Shown here: piece after piece, positions 51,840 to 61,449 of the stretch | Position numbering within the stretch: position 1 is the stretch's first letter | Layout: every line of letters starts with the position of its first letter | Assembly: GCA_002427465.1 (NCBI GenBank) | Contig: DIRC01000018.1 | Location: forward strand, 3,580 to 67,579 | Direction of reading: 5' to 3' | Length of the DNA stretch: 64,000 nt | DNA from: Clostridiales bacterium UBA5446 | Lineage (GTDB): Bacteria > Bacillota > Clostridia > Oscillospirales > Oscillospiraceae | The notes under the pieces: generated by a model | Databases searched by the model: none | The model's input: only the letters and a program-made list of their open reading frames with translations | Told to the model about the DNA's origin: nothing | Translations under genes and position numbers: made by a program

Positions 51840-52922
51840 TCAGTCGGCGGAGGAGGCGTATTCCTCATATCCGTATTCATATCCGATTGTGAGATTGGCG
51901 CCGGTGAAGCTGCCGTCCAGCTTTGAGAGGGTGCGCGTGTACTGTTCGGAGCCTTCCTCATAGGGGACCGGCTGATAATTGTTTCCGTTTTCCACACCGG
52001 AGGATGCGCAGGGAATGATCTCCAAACCCGTCATGGAGATTGTGCCGTCCACATCGCGCTGCACGGTGATTTTGGCGATACAGGTGTCCTTATCCCGGGG
52101 ATTGGTATTGCCGCCGAAGGACCAGTTGCCCATGCTGTAGAATATGTAGCGGCCATTATATTTTTCCATGGGCTGGAGGGTGTGAGGGTGGGAGCCGTAA
52201 ACAATGTCCGCCCCCGCGTCTATAGCGGCGTGGCCCTGCCGGGTCTGATCCGCGTTGATGTCATAAGAACCCTCGTCACCCCAATGGAGCGCCGCAATGA
52301 TGAACTCGGCCCCCTCCTCCTTCAGGGCTGCTATCCCGGACTCGATTTGGTCAACGGTTCCGAAGCTGGCGGCGTATATGCCGATCTTAAGCCCATTGTC
52401 GGTGGTGAAGATGGTGTGCTCATCCCGGCCGGCATAGGCGACGCCGGCGGCGTCCAGGGTGTTCTTGGTGTCCAGGTAACCCTGTTCGCCGTAATCCAGC
52501 ACGTGGTTGTTGCCCAGGGTAACGAATTCCACGGAGCCTCCCGTGAGTATGTTTACATAATCCGGCGGAGCCCGGAAAATGAAATTCTTTGCCGCGGGCA
52601 CGTCGTAGTCTGAAAGGACGCATTCAAAATTGGCCATGGTAAAGTCGTCGCCCTCAAAATACTGGAGGGTCTTGGCGAAGACATAATCGTAATCCTCGCC
52701 GACGACGGACTGATAGGAGACCGGGGAGCCGTGATAAAAGGGGACGCTGTCGGGGGTGATGTCCCCAATCAGGGAAAGCGTGTATGCCACCGGCGTAGGC
52801 TCAGGCGTAGGCTCCGGCGTGGGCTCCGGCGCAGGTTCCGGCGTGGGTGACTCCGCCAGAGTCTCCGGGGTGGGCGTCGGGGCCGCATAGGCATCGCCGG
52901 CAAAATGGAAGCTGCCGCCCAA
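51840..52922 (-). CDS. CapA-family (PGA_cap) metallophosphoesterase-like secreted protein; N-terminus uncertain
   Basis: A 360-residue protein as read from TTG at 52922. After a Pro/Thr/Glu-rich linker with repeated PTPEP units, the CapA fold starts at LIGDITPDS; metal-site motifs are HWGDEGSYD, GADIVYGSHPHTLQ and YSMGNWSF. Members are linked to poly-gamma-glutamate capsule synthesis or anchoring, but many are of unknown function. The frame continues upstream to 52985 and there encodes a classic signal peptide (KTKRLILSTISILCLLG), but no ATG, GTG or TTG occurs in it. The real start is likely a rare codon such as CTG at 52970 or ACG at 52979, after AGGGGA at the prfB end. Confidence 0.83.
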   Translation of the reverse strand: MGGSFHFAGDAYAAPTPTPETLAESPTPEPAPEPTPEPTPEPTPVAYTLSLIGDITPDSVPFYHGSPVSYQSVVGEDYDYVFAKTLQYFEGDDFTMANFECVLSDYDVPAAKNFIFRAPPDYVNILTGGSVEFVTLGNNHVLDYGEQGYLDTKNTLDAAGVAYAGRDEHTIFTTDNGLKIGIYAASFGTVDQIESGIAALKEEGAEFIIAALHWGDEGSYDINADQTRQGHAAIDAGADIVYGSHPHTLQPMEKYNGRYIFYSMGNWSFGGNTNPRDKDTCIAKITVQRDVDGTISMTGLEIIPCASSGVENGNNYQPVPYEEGSEQYTRTLSKLDGSFTGANLTIGYEYGYEEYASSAD

Positions 52923-52980
52923 GAGGGAAAAGCCGAGCAGGCATAAAATTGAGATGGTGGAAAGAATCAGCCGTTTCGTT

Positions 52981-54087
52981 TTATTCCCCTGCTTTCATGG
53001 AAAGATAGGCGTTTATAAAGCCGTCTATGTCGCCGTCCATCACGGCGCTGATGTTACCGTTTTCAAAACCGGTCCGGGTATCCTTGGCCAGGGTATAGGG
53101 CATGAATACATAAGAACGGATTTGGCTGCCCCATTCGATCCGCATCTGGACGCCCTTGATGTCCGAGACCTTTTCCAGGTGCTCGCGCTCCTTGATTTCC
53201 GCCAGGCGGGCCCTGAGTATACTCATGCAGTTGTCAAGGTTCTGGAAATGGCTTCTTTCCACCTGGCTGGAAACGACAATGCCTGTGGGGATATGGGTCA
53301 GGCGTACGGCGCTGGAGGTCTTATTGACTTTCTGCCCGCCTGCGCCGGAGGAACGGAAAACGTCCATCTTGATGTCGTCGTCCCGAAGCTCGATTTCGCC
53401 GGTATCGGTGATTTCGGGCATGACCTCCACCGCGGCGAAGCTGGTGTGCCGGCGGCCCGAGGAATCGAAGGGGGACACGCGTACAAGCCTGTGCACGCCA
53501 TTTTCGCTCTTGAGATAGCCGTAGGCGTTTTCGCCGGAAATTTTTATTGTAGCGGACTTTATGCCGGCTTCCTCGCCGTCCAGCCAGTCCAGCAGGGTAT
53601 AGGAATACCCATGGCGCTCGGCCCAGCGGGTATACATCCGGTACAGCATACTTGCCCAGTCCTGGGCTTCCGTGCCGCCTGCGCCGGCATGAAAGGTGAG
53701 GATGGCGTTGTTGGCGTCGTACTCACCGGAAAGAAGGGTGCTCAGGCGCATGTCCTCAAGATCCGTCTCAAGGGCGGCATATTCCCCGATCAGCTCGGGC
53801 AGCATGGACGCGTCGTTTTCTTCCAGGGCCATTTCACAGATGGTGATGAGGTCGTCCCATTTGGAGGTGAGCCTCGCGTATTTGCCGCATCTGTTTTTGA
53901 GCTGCTTTATGCGCTTTTGAACCTTCTGGCTGTTTTCGATATCGCTCCAGAAACCATCCTGGGAGCTTTCGGCCTCCAGCGCGGCTATTTCCCTTTGCGC
54001 GTCCTCCAGCTTCAGGGCGGCGCCAAGCTCCCGCAGCTTTGGCTTAAGCGCGTTAAGTTTTATTTTATATTCTTCGAATTCGAGCAT
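52981..54087 (-). CDS. prfB: Peptide chain release factor 2, without programmed frameshift
   Basis: A 368-residue RF2 that reads UGA and UAA. The stop-codon motif SPF is in RVSPFDSSGRR, and the catalytic GGQ is in SGAGGQKVNKT. The start MLEFEEYKIKL at 54087 follows AAGGTGTGGAG; a GTG four codons upstream lies in the SD. Many bacteria need a +1 frameshift at an in-frame UGA near codon 25 to make RF2. Here the same region (RELGAALKLEDA) reads through without any stop, so that control is lost. capA starts at its end. Confidence 0.96.
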   Translation of the reverse strand: MLEFEEYKIKLNALKPKLRELGAALKLEDAQREIAALEAESSQDGFWSDIENSQKVQKRIKQLKNRCGKYARLTSKWDDLITICEMALEENDASMLPELIGEYAALETDLEDMRLSTLLSGEYDANNAILTFHAGAGGTEAQDWASMLYRMYTRWAERHGYSYTLLDWLDGEEAGIKSATIKISGENAYGYLKSENGVHRLVRVSPFDSSGRRHTSFAAVEVMPEITDTGEIELRDDDIKMDVFRSSGAGGQKVNKTSSAVRLTHIPTGIVVSSQVERSHFQNLDNCMSILRARLAEIKEREHLEKVSDIKGVQMRIEWGSQIRSYVFMPYTLAKDTRTGFENGNISAVMDGDIDGFINAYLSMKAGE

Positions 54088-54187
54088 AAGTCTCCACACC
54101 TTAAGAAAAAATCACTATAAAAATCACTATGTTATTATATACAAACTCAGGCGGAATGTAAATATGCAAAAACTTGCGCTTTAGACT

Positions 54188-54215
54188 TTGAATTTAATGG
54201 CGGATTTGCTATAAT
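54188..54215 (+). promoter_or_regulatory. Sigma-A promoter of prs
   Basis: TTGAAT at 54188-54193, 16-bp spacer, TATAAT at 54210-54215. Confidence 0.7.
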
Positions 54216-54257
54216 GACTGGGAAAGGCCTAAGAACATAAAGAGAGGACGATTTCAA

Positions 54258-55220
54258 TTGATTTCTCGTGGCAAAGAGGTAAAGGTATTCACGGGCAACG
54301 CCAATCCGGCTCTGGCCGGAGCGATTTGCGACAGGCTCAGCAAGAAGCTGGGGGATTGCAGCGTTTCCGCCTTCGCGGACGGCGAGGTGTCGTTTACACT
54401 TGGGGAGCCGGTCCGCGGCGCCGATGCCTTTATCGTTCAGTCAACCTGCAAGCCCGTCAACGACAACCTGATGGAGCTTCTTGTTATGATAGACGCCATG
54501 CGCCGCGCTTCCGCAGGGCGGATAACGGCGGTTATTCCGTATTTTGGGTATGCCCGTCAGGACCGCAAGGCCAAGTCCCGTGATCCGATCTCGGCCAAGC
54601 TTGTGGCCAATCTGATTACAAAGGCCGGAGCGGACAGGGTGCTTACCATGGATCTGCACGCCGCGCAGATACAGGGGTTTTTTGACATTCCGGTGGATAA
54701 CCTTTTCGGCGCGCCTCTGCTTGCCGGGTATTATATCGGGAAATTCGGAAAAGGCAACGAGACGTGTATGGCCGTGTCCCCCGATGTGGGCAGCGTAGCC
54801 AGGGCCCGGGCCTTTGCGGAGAAACTGGATATCGGCCTTGCCATCGTGGACAAGCGCCGCCAGAAGGCGAATTCCTCCGAGGTTATGAACATCATCGGAG
54901 ATGTTTCGGGCAAAAGGGTCATTCTGCTAGACGACATGGTCGATACCGCGGGCAGCCTCTGCCATGCGGCTGAGGCTCTGCTGGAAACCGGCAAGGCAAA
55001 GGAGATATACGCCAGCGCAACCCATGGCGTCCTCTCAGGAACCGCGATAGATCGCATAGAAAAAAGCCCGATAAAAGAGCTTGTGCTTCTGGACACCATC
55101 CCGTATCCTAAGGATAAGCCCGCCAGCATCAAGATTAAATACCTTTCCGTCGCGTCCCTGTTTGCAGAGGCGATTGAGCGTATTTATGAGGAAGTTTCTA
55201 TTTCGTCGCTTTTTGAGTAA
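54258..55220 (+). CDS. prs: Ribose-phosphate pyrophosphokinase
   Basis: A 320-residue class I PRPP synthase making PRPP from ribose 5-phosphate and ATP. FTGNANPALA, the flexible-loop area YARQDRKAKSRDPI, and the PRPP motif VILLDDMVDTAGS are visible. Starts with TTG at 54258, nine bases after GAGAGGA. pth follows 50 bp behind, a common pairing. Confidence 0.96.
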   Translation: MISRGKEVKVFTGNANPALAGAICDRLSKKLGDCSVSAFADGEVSFTLGEPVRGADAFIVQSTCKPVNDNLMELLVMIDAMRRASAGRITAVIPYFGYARQDRKAKSRDPISAKLVANLITKAGADRVLTMDLHAAQIQGFFDIPVDNLFGAPLLAGYYIGKFGKGNETCMAVSPDVGSVARARAFAEKLDIGLAIVDKRRQKANSSEVMNIIGDVSGKRVILLDDMVDTAGSLCHAAEALLETGKAKEIYASATHGVLSGTAIDRIEKSPIKELVLLDTIPYPKDKPASIKIKYLSVASLFAEAIERIYEEVSISSLFE

Positions 55221-55270
55221 TCGCCCGGTTTCCCTAGATATGATGTATGACAATAACGGAGAACTGCCAA

Positions 55271-55858
55271 GTGCTTTTTCATAAAAATTCCGCCGTGGAC
55301 TGGATCGCGGCGTTTCTCGGCAACCCCGGCCCCAGGTATGAAGGAACCCGCCACAACGCGGGCTTTATGGCTGCCGCCGCCCTGGAGGCGGAAAAGGGGG
55401 TCAAAATTAACCGGGCCAAATTCCGCTCTCTTACGGCTTTGGCCGATTTGGAGGGCGCCAGAGTGCTGCTCATGAAGCCCCAGACCTACATGAATCTCTC
55501 GGGGGAGGCCGTGTCCCAGGCGGCCCGGTTCTATAAAATCCCGCCTGAACATATTATTATCGTCTCCGACGAGATGGCGCTGCCGGTGGGCAGGCTGCGA
55601 GTGCGGGCGGGCGGGTCCGCGGGCGGGCACAACGGCCTGAAAAACATTATAGCCCATCTGGGAACGGATCAATTCCCCCGGATACGCATCGGCGTCGGAG
55701 AGCCGCCCCATCCGGATTTCGACACGGCGGACTGGGTGCTTTCCACCTTTAATCATCAGGATGCCCAGGAGATTGCAAGGACGGCGCGGCTGGCGGCCGA
55801 GGCCGTGGCGTATTACATCGGCTTCGGGCCGGATAAGGCCATGAATAGGTTTAACTGA
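55271..55858 (+). CDS. pth: Peptidyl-tRNA hydrolase
   Basis: A 195-residue enzyme that rescues tRNA from dropped-off peptides. LGNPGPRYEGTRHNAGF holds the Asn and catalytic His; VSDEMALPVG holds the Asp; AGGHNGLKNI is typical. The GTG at 55271, with GGAG upstream, gives the usual N-terminus (MLFHKNSAVDWI); an ATG at 55247 would add eight unfamiliar residues. Confidence 0.94.
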   Translation: MLFHKNSAVDWIAAFLGNPGPRYEGTRHNAGFMAAAALEAEKGVKINRAKFRSLTALADLEGARVLLMKPQTYMNLSGEAVSQAARFYKIPPEHIIIVSDEMALPVGRLRVRAGGSAGGHNGLKNIIAHLGTDQFPRIRIGVGEPPHPDFDTADWVLSTFNHQDAQEIARTARLAAEAVAYYIGFGPDKAMNRFN

Positions 55859-55920
55859 CCATGAGTGATGAACGGGGCGTAACGGCTGGCGTTCATTAAA
55901 TTCTTAAAGGGGTGAGACGT

Positions 55921-57126
55921 TTGAAAAGATCCTGCATCGCCATGCTTTTGGCAGGGGGACAGGGTTCGCGGCTTTATGCCCTCACAAGCCGGGTGGCGAA
56001 GCCCAGCGTACCCTTTGGCGGGAAATACCGAATCATCGATTTCCCGCTTTCCAACTGTGCCAATTCCGGTATCGACGTCGTAGGCGTTCTGACCCAATAC
56101 AGGCCGCTGCAGCTTAACAGCTATATCGGAAGCGGCCAGGCCTATGACCTGGACAGTGCCGACGGCGGCGTGTATATCCTGCCGCCATACCAAAGCGCGG
56201 GGGAACGAGGCTCCTGGTTTTCCGGAACGGCCAATGCAATATATCAGAACATCGGTTTCATAGAGATGTTCGATCCGGAAAACGTTCTGATCCTATCCGG
56301 AGACCATATCTACAAAATGGACTATTCCGACATGGTGAAGGCCCATACCGCCAATGACGCTGCCTGCACCATCGCCGTCATTCAGGTGGCCATGCGGGAC
56401 GCCTCCCGATTCGGGATACTTTCGGCGGGGGAGGACGGCTACATAACGGAATTTGAAGAAAAGCCCCTGCGTCCCAAAAGTGATCTTGCATCCATGGGAA
56501 TTTACATCTTTAATTGGAAAAAGCTGAAGGAATACCTGATTGCGGATGAGATGAACCCCAAGTCCTCCAAGGATTTTGGAAAGGACATCATACCCGAGAT
56601 GCTCAGGGCTGGGGAAAAGCTCTGGCCTTACCGGTTTTCTGGCTACTGGCGCGATGTGGGAACCATTGTGAGCCTATGGGACGCCAATATGGATATGCTT
56701 TCACCGACGGCAATCAACCTTTACGATCCGGATTGGCCGATCCGGTCAAAAAGCCCGATAAAGCCCCCGCATTATGCCGGCCCGGAGTCGAAAATCGTCC
56801 ATTCCATCGTGACCGAAGGCTGCGAAATTGACGGCAGGGTCGAAAACTCCGTCCTTTCCAGCGCGGTGCGGGTTGGCCGGGGGGCCAGGGTGATGTACAG
56901 CATACTCATGCCCGGAGTAACCGTGGGGGAGGGCGCCGTGGTGGAATACGCAATTATAGGTGAGAACACGAAAATCGGGGCGCAGGCCCGGGTCGGCTCC
57001 GGCCCGGACGGCTCGGATTCATGGAATGTGGCCACCTGCGGGCCCGATATTGAAATCGGCGAAGGGGAGAGCATCTCCCCGGGGGCCATGATCTATGAAA
57101 GCGTGGGGGGTGGCCTGCATGGCTGA
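55921..57126 (+). CDS. glgC: Glucose-1-phosphate adenylyltransferase, catalytic subunit
   Basis: A 401-residue ADP-glucose pyrophosphorylase, first step of glycogen synthesis. The N-terminal [10 protein letters not shown] nucleotide loop, [19 protein letters not shown], the substrate EFEEKP and [10 protein letters not shown] motifs are intact; the C-terminus is a left-handed beta-helix. TTG at 55921 follows AAAGGGGTG, preferred over GTG at 55912 inside the SD. Overlaps glgD by 8 bp. Confidence 0.95.
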   Translation: MKRSCIAMLLAGGQGSRLYALTSRVAKPSVPFGGKYRIIDFPLSNCANSGIDVVGVLTQYRPLQLNSYIGSGQAYDLDSADGGVYILPPYQSAGERGSWFSGTANAIYQNIGFIEMFDPENVLILSGDHIYKMDYSDMVKAHTANDAACTIAVIQVAMRDASRFGILSAGEDGYITEFEEKPLRPKSDLASMGIYIFNWKKLKEYLIADEMNPKSSKDFGKDIIPEMLRAGEKLWPYRFSGYWRDVGTIVSLWDANMDMLSPTAINLYDPDWPIRSKSPIKPPHYAGPESKIVHSIVTEGCEIDGRVENSVLSSAVRVGRGARVMYSILMPGVTVGEGAVVEYAIIGENTKIGAQARVGSGPDGSDSWNVATCGPDIEIGEGESISPGAMIYESVGGGLHG

Positions 57127-58228
57127 TCTGCACGGGATTATTCTGGCTTACCATACGGCGCCGGAACTGGGGGACCTGGTTCGGAGCCGCACAAGCGCGT
57201 CGCTTCCCTTCTGCGGCAGGTACCGGCTGATCGACTTTTCCCTTTCGTCCATGCAGAACGCGGGCGTGCGGGATGTGGGGGTCGTCATGCAGCGGGACTA
57301 CCAGTCTTTGCTGGATCACCTGGGCGGCGGCAAGGAATGGGATCTTTCGCGTAAGCGCGGCGGGCTCCGGCTGCTGCCGCCATTTGGGAACTTGGGAAAT
57401 CCAACGGGAGAATACGAGGGCGTCATCGAGGCCCTTTGCGCGGTGGAAAGCTATATCGGGAATATTAAGCAGCGCTATGTGGTGATCACAAGGGGGAATC
57501 TGGCGGCGAATATCGACCTGGCCGACGTGATGGCGCGGCACCTGGAGTCCGGCGCGGACGTCACCGCCGTATGCACCCCGCACATTCCCCGACGCGCCCA
57601 TCAGCGGTATATTACCGACGGCGGATTTGTCAAGGAGCTGCTTTACCGGCAGGGCGGCCGCGGGGCGGGTTACGCCTCGCTGGAGATGTATATAATGTCA
57701 AAGGAGACCCTCCTGGGAATCATGGAGCGGGGCTCCTCCGGCAGGAAATACCGGTTCCACAGGGACGAAATCGCGGGGCTTCTGGCCTCCGGGGGCAAGG
57801 TTGCCGTATATGTCCATTCGGGCTATGCCCGGCACATTTTTTCGGTGGGAGAGTATTATAAAGCCAGTATGGATATGCTGGACGCTGCAAACAGGGCGAC
57901 GCTGTTTCCCGACGAGCGCCCAGTGAGAACCAAGGATCGCTCGGACGTAAGCACCTATTACGGGGAGGAAGCGTCCTCTAAAAACTGCCTGGTGGCGGAC
58001 GGATGCTTTATTGAGGGCGTGATTGAAAACTGCATCCTTTTCCGCGGCGTAAAAGTGGGAAATGGAGCGCGCGTCAAAAACGCCGTAGTGATGCAGGACA
58101 CGGTCATTGGCGAGGGGGCGGAACTGAGCTATGTGATCTCCGACAAGAACGTGGAGATATCCCCGTACATCACCCTGGCCGGCAGTCCGCGGCTCCCGCT
58201 GGTGATTCCAAAGATGAGCCGGATATGA
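57119..58228 (+). CDS. glgD: GlgD, regulatory/catalytically reduced ADP-glucose pyrophosphorylase subunit
   Basis: A 369-residue GlgC paralogue found in Firmicutes, forming a hetero-oligomer with GlgC. The nucleotide loop GxGSRL of GlgC is lost ([11 protein letters not shown] in its place), while [16 protein letters not shown] is kept, as expected for GlgD. ATG at 57119 begins [11 protein letters not shown] and lies within the glgC end with GGGGGTGG upstream. Confidence 0.92.
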   Translation: MADLHGIILAYHTAPELGDLVRSRTSASLPFCGRYRLIDFSLSSMQNAGVRDVGVVMQRDYQSLLDHLGGGKEWDLSRKRGGLRLLPPFGNLGNPTGEYEGVIEALCAVESYIGNIKQRYVVITRGNLAANIDLADVMARHLESGADVTAVCTPHIPRRAHQRYITDGGFVKELLYRQGGRGAGYASLEMYIMSKETLLGIMERGSSGRKYRFHRDEIAGLLASGGKVAVYVHSGYARHIFSVGEYYKASMDMLDAANRATLFPDERPVRTKDRSDVSTYYGEEASSKNCLVADGCFIEGVIENCILFRGVKVGNGARVKNAVVMQDTVIGEGAELSYVISDKNVEISPYITLAGSPRLPLVIPKMSRI

Positions 58229-58282
58229 AGTCCCGCAAGACGGCTGTGTGCAGCGATAAATTTGTGAAAGAAAAAGGAAGAT

Positions 58283-60685
58283 ATGACTACAGGACAAATT
58301 TCTAAAGATGAGCTTCGCTGCGCGCTGGAGGATAAACTCTGCGCAGTTTTTTCCGTGACAAGCGCCGAGGCGACGGATGAGCAGATATTCCGGGCGGCGG
58401 CAATCCTGATACGCGAGCTTATGAGCAGACTGCTGGCCGTGGACAGGGAGGAAAGGCCGGCGCGGGAAGTCCATTACCTGTCGATGGAGTTCCTGATGGG
58501 CAGAAGCCTGATGAAGAACGCCTATAACCTGGGAATCGGGGAGGCGCTTACGGAGGCGCTGGCGGATATGGGGCGCAGCGCCGGGGACATTTTCGAGGCC
58601 GAGCCCGACGCGGGGCTTGGAAACGGCGGATTGGGCCGGCTGGCCGCGTGCTATATGGACAGCATGGCGACGGAGGGCATCGCAGCCACAGGGTATTGCC
58701 TGTGTTATGAGCTGGGCATTTTCCGTCAGCGGATCGAGGACGGCCGGCAGGTGGAGGATGCCGACAACTGGCGCATAGCGGCGGACAGCTGGCTTGTACC
58801 CCGGGATGAGGATACCTGCGAGATCCGTTTTGGCGGCAGGATTGAGGAGCGCTGGGACTATTCCGGCAACCGGCATGTAAAGCTGAAGGATTATACCGCC
58901 GTTCTTGCCGTTCCCCGCGATATGCTGATTGCCGGGTATGGAGGCAACCACGTCAACACCCTCCGCCTGTGGGAGGCCCACAGCCCCAACTATCTCGACA
59001 TGCCCCGGTTTTCCGAGGGGGAATATCTCAAGAGCCTGGAGCAGCGCATGCTGGCGGAGGTGATCACAAAGGTTCTCTATCCCGCCGACGACCATATCGA
59101 GGGCAAAACCCTCAGATTAAAGCAGCAATATTTCTTCCTTTCGGCAACGGCCCAGACCATCCTGCGGGAACACCGCAAAAGATGGGGGGATGCCCGAAGC
59201 CTGGCGGAGCATCATGTGATCCATATTAATGATACGCATCCGGCTCTGATGATCCCGGAGCTGATGCGCATCCTCATGGACGAGGACGGACTTGGCTGGG
59301 ACGAGGCGTGGGAAATCGTTTCGGGATGCGTTGCGTATACCAACCATACGGTTATGCAGGAGGCCCTTGAAAGCTGGCCACAGGCCCTGGTGCAGAGTCT
59401 GCTGCCCCGCATATTCGAGATCATCAGCGAGATAGACCGCCGCTGGCGCAGGGTGCTTGCGGAGAAATCCGAAGGCGGCCCCGCCTCCGAGGCACGCAAC
59501 GCCATTATGGCTGATGGGATGATCCGTATGGCCAACCTCTGCCTTGCCGGATGCTTTATGATCAACGGCGTGTCCGCTATTCACGGCCGTATATTAAAAA
59601 ACGGCCTTTTTGCGGATGTTTCCGCGCTGTGGCCGGAAAAGTTCACTTACGTCACCAATGGCATCGACCACCGCCGCTGGCTATCCCAGATCAATCCGCG
59701 ACTCGACCGGCTGCTCCGGGAGCTGATCGGTGATGGGTTCATCAGAAAGCCTGAAGAATTATGTAAACTAAGGTCTTTTGAAGACGACAAGGAAGTGCTG
59801 CTGCGCCTTGAGGAGATCAAGGCGTTTAACAAGCTTGCGCTGGCGGATTTCGTCTATAATGCCCAGGGAGTGGCGCTGGACGCCTCGGCCATGTTCGACG
59901 TCCAGGCAAAGCGGCTCCATGAATATAAGCGGCAGCTTCTTTGCGCCATGCTGATCGCGCATCTTCAGGACAGACTTAGGGACGATCCCGGCATGGATTT
60001 CATGCCCAGGACATTCATCTTCGGCGCCAAGGCAGCGGCAGGCTATCAGACGGCCAAACGCATCATCGAGCTGATCTGCTCCCTGGCCGCCGATGTGGCC
60101 GCCGATCCCGCCTGCCGGGGAAAACTCCAGGTGGTTTTCCTGGAAAACTATCGGGTTTCCGTGGCTGAGCGGCTGATGCCCGCGGCCCAGGTGTCCGAGC
60201 AGATCTCCACGGCCGGCATGGAGGCCTCCGGCACGGGAAACATGAAGCTCATGATGAACGGCGCCGTGACAATCGGTACCCTTGACGGGGCCAATGTGGA
60301 AATGTATGAGCGTCTGGGCGACGACAGCATGTTTTTGTTCGGGTTACACGCAGACCAGGTGGCCGCCGTCAGAAAAGCGGGGTATGCGCCCCGGGCCATT
60401 GCCGATTCCGATCCGCGCATACGGCGGGTGCTTCAAAGGTTTTCCCAGGGCATGGCGGACGGCAGACCATATGACGATCTGGTTTCCATGCTGCTGGACG
60501 GTGGGGACCCTTATATGCTGATTGCGGATTTTAATAGTTATGTAAACTGCCATGACCGGCTGTATGCCGCCGCCCGGGACAAGACCGAATTTGCGCGGAT
60601 GGGCCTTGTCAATATTGCCGAAAGCGGAATTTTCGCCGCCGACCGGGCGGTCAGTGAATACCGGAACCGAATCTGGCACGTTTGA
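58283..60685 (+). CDS. glgP: Glycogen phosphorylase
   Basis: An 800-residue GT35 enzyme releasing glucose 1-phosphate from glycogen. Key blocks are VHYLSMEFLMGRSL, DAGLGNGGLGRLAACYMDS, INDTHPALMIPEL and the PLP site GTGNMKLMMNGA with Lys 655. AAAGGAAG lies before the ATG. Follows glgC-glgD by 54 bp on the same strand; glgA and glgB are not in the window. Confidence 0.96.
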   Translation: MTTGQISKDELRCALEDKLCAVFSVTSAEATDEQIFRAAAILIRELMSRLLAVDREERPAREVHYLSMEFLMGRSLMKNAYNLGIGEALTEALADMGRSAGDIFEAEPDAGLGNGGLGRLAACYMDSMATEGIAATGYCLCYELGIFRQRIEDGRQVEDADNWRIAADSWLVPRDEDTCEIRFGGRIEERWDYSGNRHVKLKDYTAVLAVPRDMLIAGYGGNHVNTLRLWEAHSPNYLDMPRFSEGEYLKSLEQRMLAEVITKVLYPADDHIEGKTLRLKQQYFFLSATAQTILREHRKRWGDARSLAEHHVIHINDTHPALMIPELMRILMDEDGLGWDEAWEIVSGCVAYTNHTVMQEALESWPQALVQSLLPRIFEIISEIDRRWRRVLAEKSEGGPASEARNAIMADGMIRMANLCLAGCFMINGVSAIHGRILKNGLFADVSALWPEKFTYVTNGIDHRRWLSQINPRLDRLLRELIGDGFIRKPEELCKLRSFEDDKEVLLRLEEIKAFNKLALADFVYNAQGVALDASAMFDVQAKRLHEYKRQLLCAMLIAHLQDRLRDDPGMDFMPRTFIFGAKAAAGYQTAKRIIELICSLAADVAADPACRGKLQVVFLENYRVSVAERLMPAAQVSEQISTAGMEASGTGNMKLMMNGAVTIGTLDGANVEMYERLGDDSMFLFGLHADQVAAVRKAGYAPRAIADSDPRIRRVLQRFSQGMADGRPYDDLVSMLLDGGDPYMLIADFNSYVNCHDRLYAAARDKTEFARMGLVNIAESGIFAADRAVSEYRNRIWHV

Positions 60686-60696
60686 CCGACAGCAGA

Positions 60697-60731
60697 AAAA
60701 TCCCCCGGCCGCAAGGCGGCCGGGGGATTTT
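60697..60731. terminator. Terminator after glgP, bidirectional
   Basis: AAAATCCCCCGGCCGC and GCGGCCGGGGGATTTT form a 16-bp stem with a 3-nt loop; A/T tracts on both sides also serve the convergent acetyltransferase gene. Confidence 0.93.
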
Positions 60732-60753
60732 ATCTTATGGACAGGTTCGGGCT

Positions 60754-61314
60754 TTAAGCGCCGTCCGTCAGGGGAAGGAGCATGAGCAGCTCATCGGCAT
60801 AGCTTCCGTCGCGGAATTTAAACGCCCTTGGGCGCCGGCCGCACCGAATGAAGCCGAGACGCTCATAAAGGGAGATGGCGCGGGTGTTGTCCAGAACCAC
60901 CTCAAGCTCCAGCTGTTCATATCCCGCTGTGCGCGCCGCCTGGATGCAGGCGGTAAGCAGGGCCGAGCCGATTCCCATGTGCCAGTATTTTTCTTTTACC
61001 GCCATCCCGAAGGACGCCCTGTGCCGGAGCTTATAGAGGCTTGCAATGGGATGGATGCCGGCGTTTCCGGCAAGTTCAGCGCCAATATAGGCGGAGACCA
61101 TACATGCGGACGGATCATTTTCAATATTGCGGAGATAGTCTCTTTCCTCGTCCGCAGTCATGGCGATCTCGTCTTCATACCGGATCATATTGTGCGTTTC
61201 TCCGGAGGTTTGGCGCAGATACTGCAAAATACGTTCCGCGTCCTCGGGGCCGGGGCTTTTTAATAGACACGCACTCCCGTTTTTAAGGGGGACGGCACGG
61301 CTTTTGTAGATCAT
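60754..61314 (-). CDS. GNAT-family N-acetyltransferase
   Basis: A 186-residue acetyltransferase; the acetyl-CoA loop is WHMGIGSALL and the following helix plus LYERLGFIRCGRRPRAF close the fold. The substrate is unknown; RimI/SpeG-like acceptors are possible. GAGGTGAAG precedes the ATG at 61314. A 20-codon ORF lies 19 bp upstream in the same transcript. Confidence 0.88.
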   Translation of the reverse strand: MIYKSRAVPLKNGSACLLKSPGPEDAERILQYLRQTSGETHNMIRYEDEIAMTADEERDYLRNIENDPSACMVSAYIGAELAGNAGIHPIASLYKLRHRASFGMAVKEKYWHMGIGSALLTACIQAARTAGYEQLELEVVLDNTRAISLYERLGFIRCGRRPRAFKFRDGSYADELLMLLPLTDGA

Positions 61315-61333
61315 ATCTTCACCTCAAAAGGCT

Positions 61334-61396
61334 TTATCTATCGCTTGGTTCGGGGTTGGTGCTCCCGAAAATGAGATCATCTATATCGTCACCCAT
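61334..61396 (-). CDS. Possible 20-residue small protein or leader peptide upstream of the GNAT gene
   Basis: The ATG at 61396 follows GGAGGTGAG, one of the better ribosome binding sites in the window. The frame encodes a 20-residue acidic peptide starting MGDDIDDLIFG and ends 19 bp before the GNAT start. It may be a small protein or may set translation of the next gene. Nothing similar is known to me. Confidence 0.5.
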   Translation of the reverse strand: MGDDIDDLIFGSTNPEPSDR

Positions 61397-61418
61397 TTTC
61401 TCACCTCCGCATTAATCA

Positions 61419-61447
61419 CATATATTCAGTATATGCGGGGGTTTCAA
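61419..61447 (-). promoter_or_regulatory. Candidate promoter for small ORF and GNAT gene
   Basis: On the minus strand TTGAAA (61442-61447), a 17-bp spacer and TATATG (61419-61424), located right after the metallophosphoesterase stop. Weak -10. Confidence 0.4.
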
Positions 61448-61449
61448 AA

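Noticed and set aside
52780..52880. Tandem-repeat protein of unknown type
   Set aside because: The PTPEP repeats are a flexible linker between signal peptide and CapA domain, common in surface proteins.
52954..54120. 388-codon plus-strand frame over prfB
   Set aside because: prfB on the minus strand explains the sequence with GGQ and SPF motifs; the antisense frame has none.
57698..59095. 465-codon antisense frame across glgD and glgP
   Set aside because: Covers two genes with clear family motifs on the plus strand; no SD, no recognisable domain.
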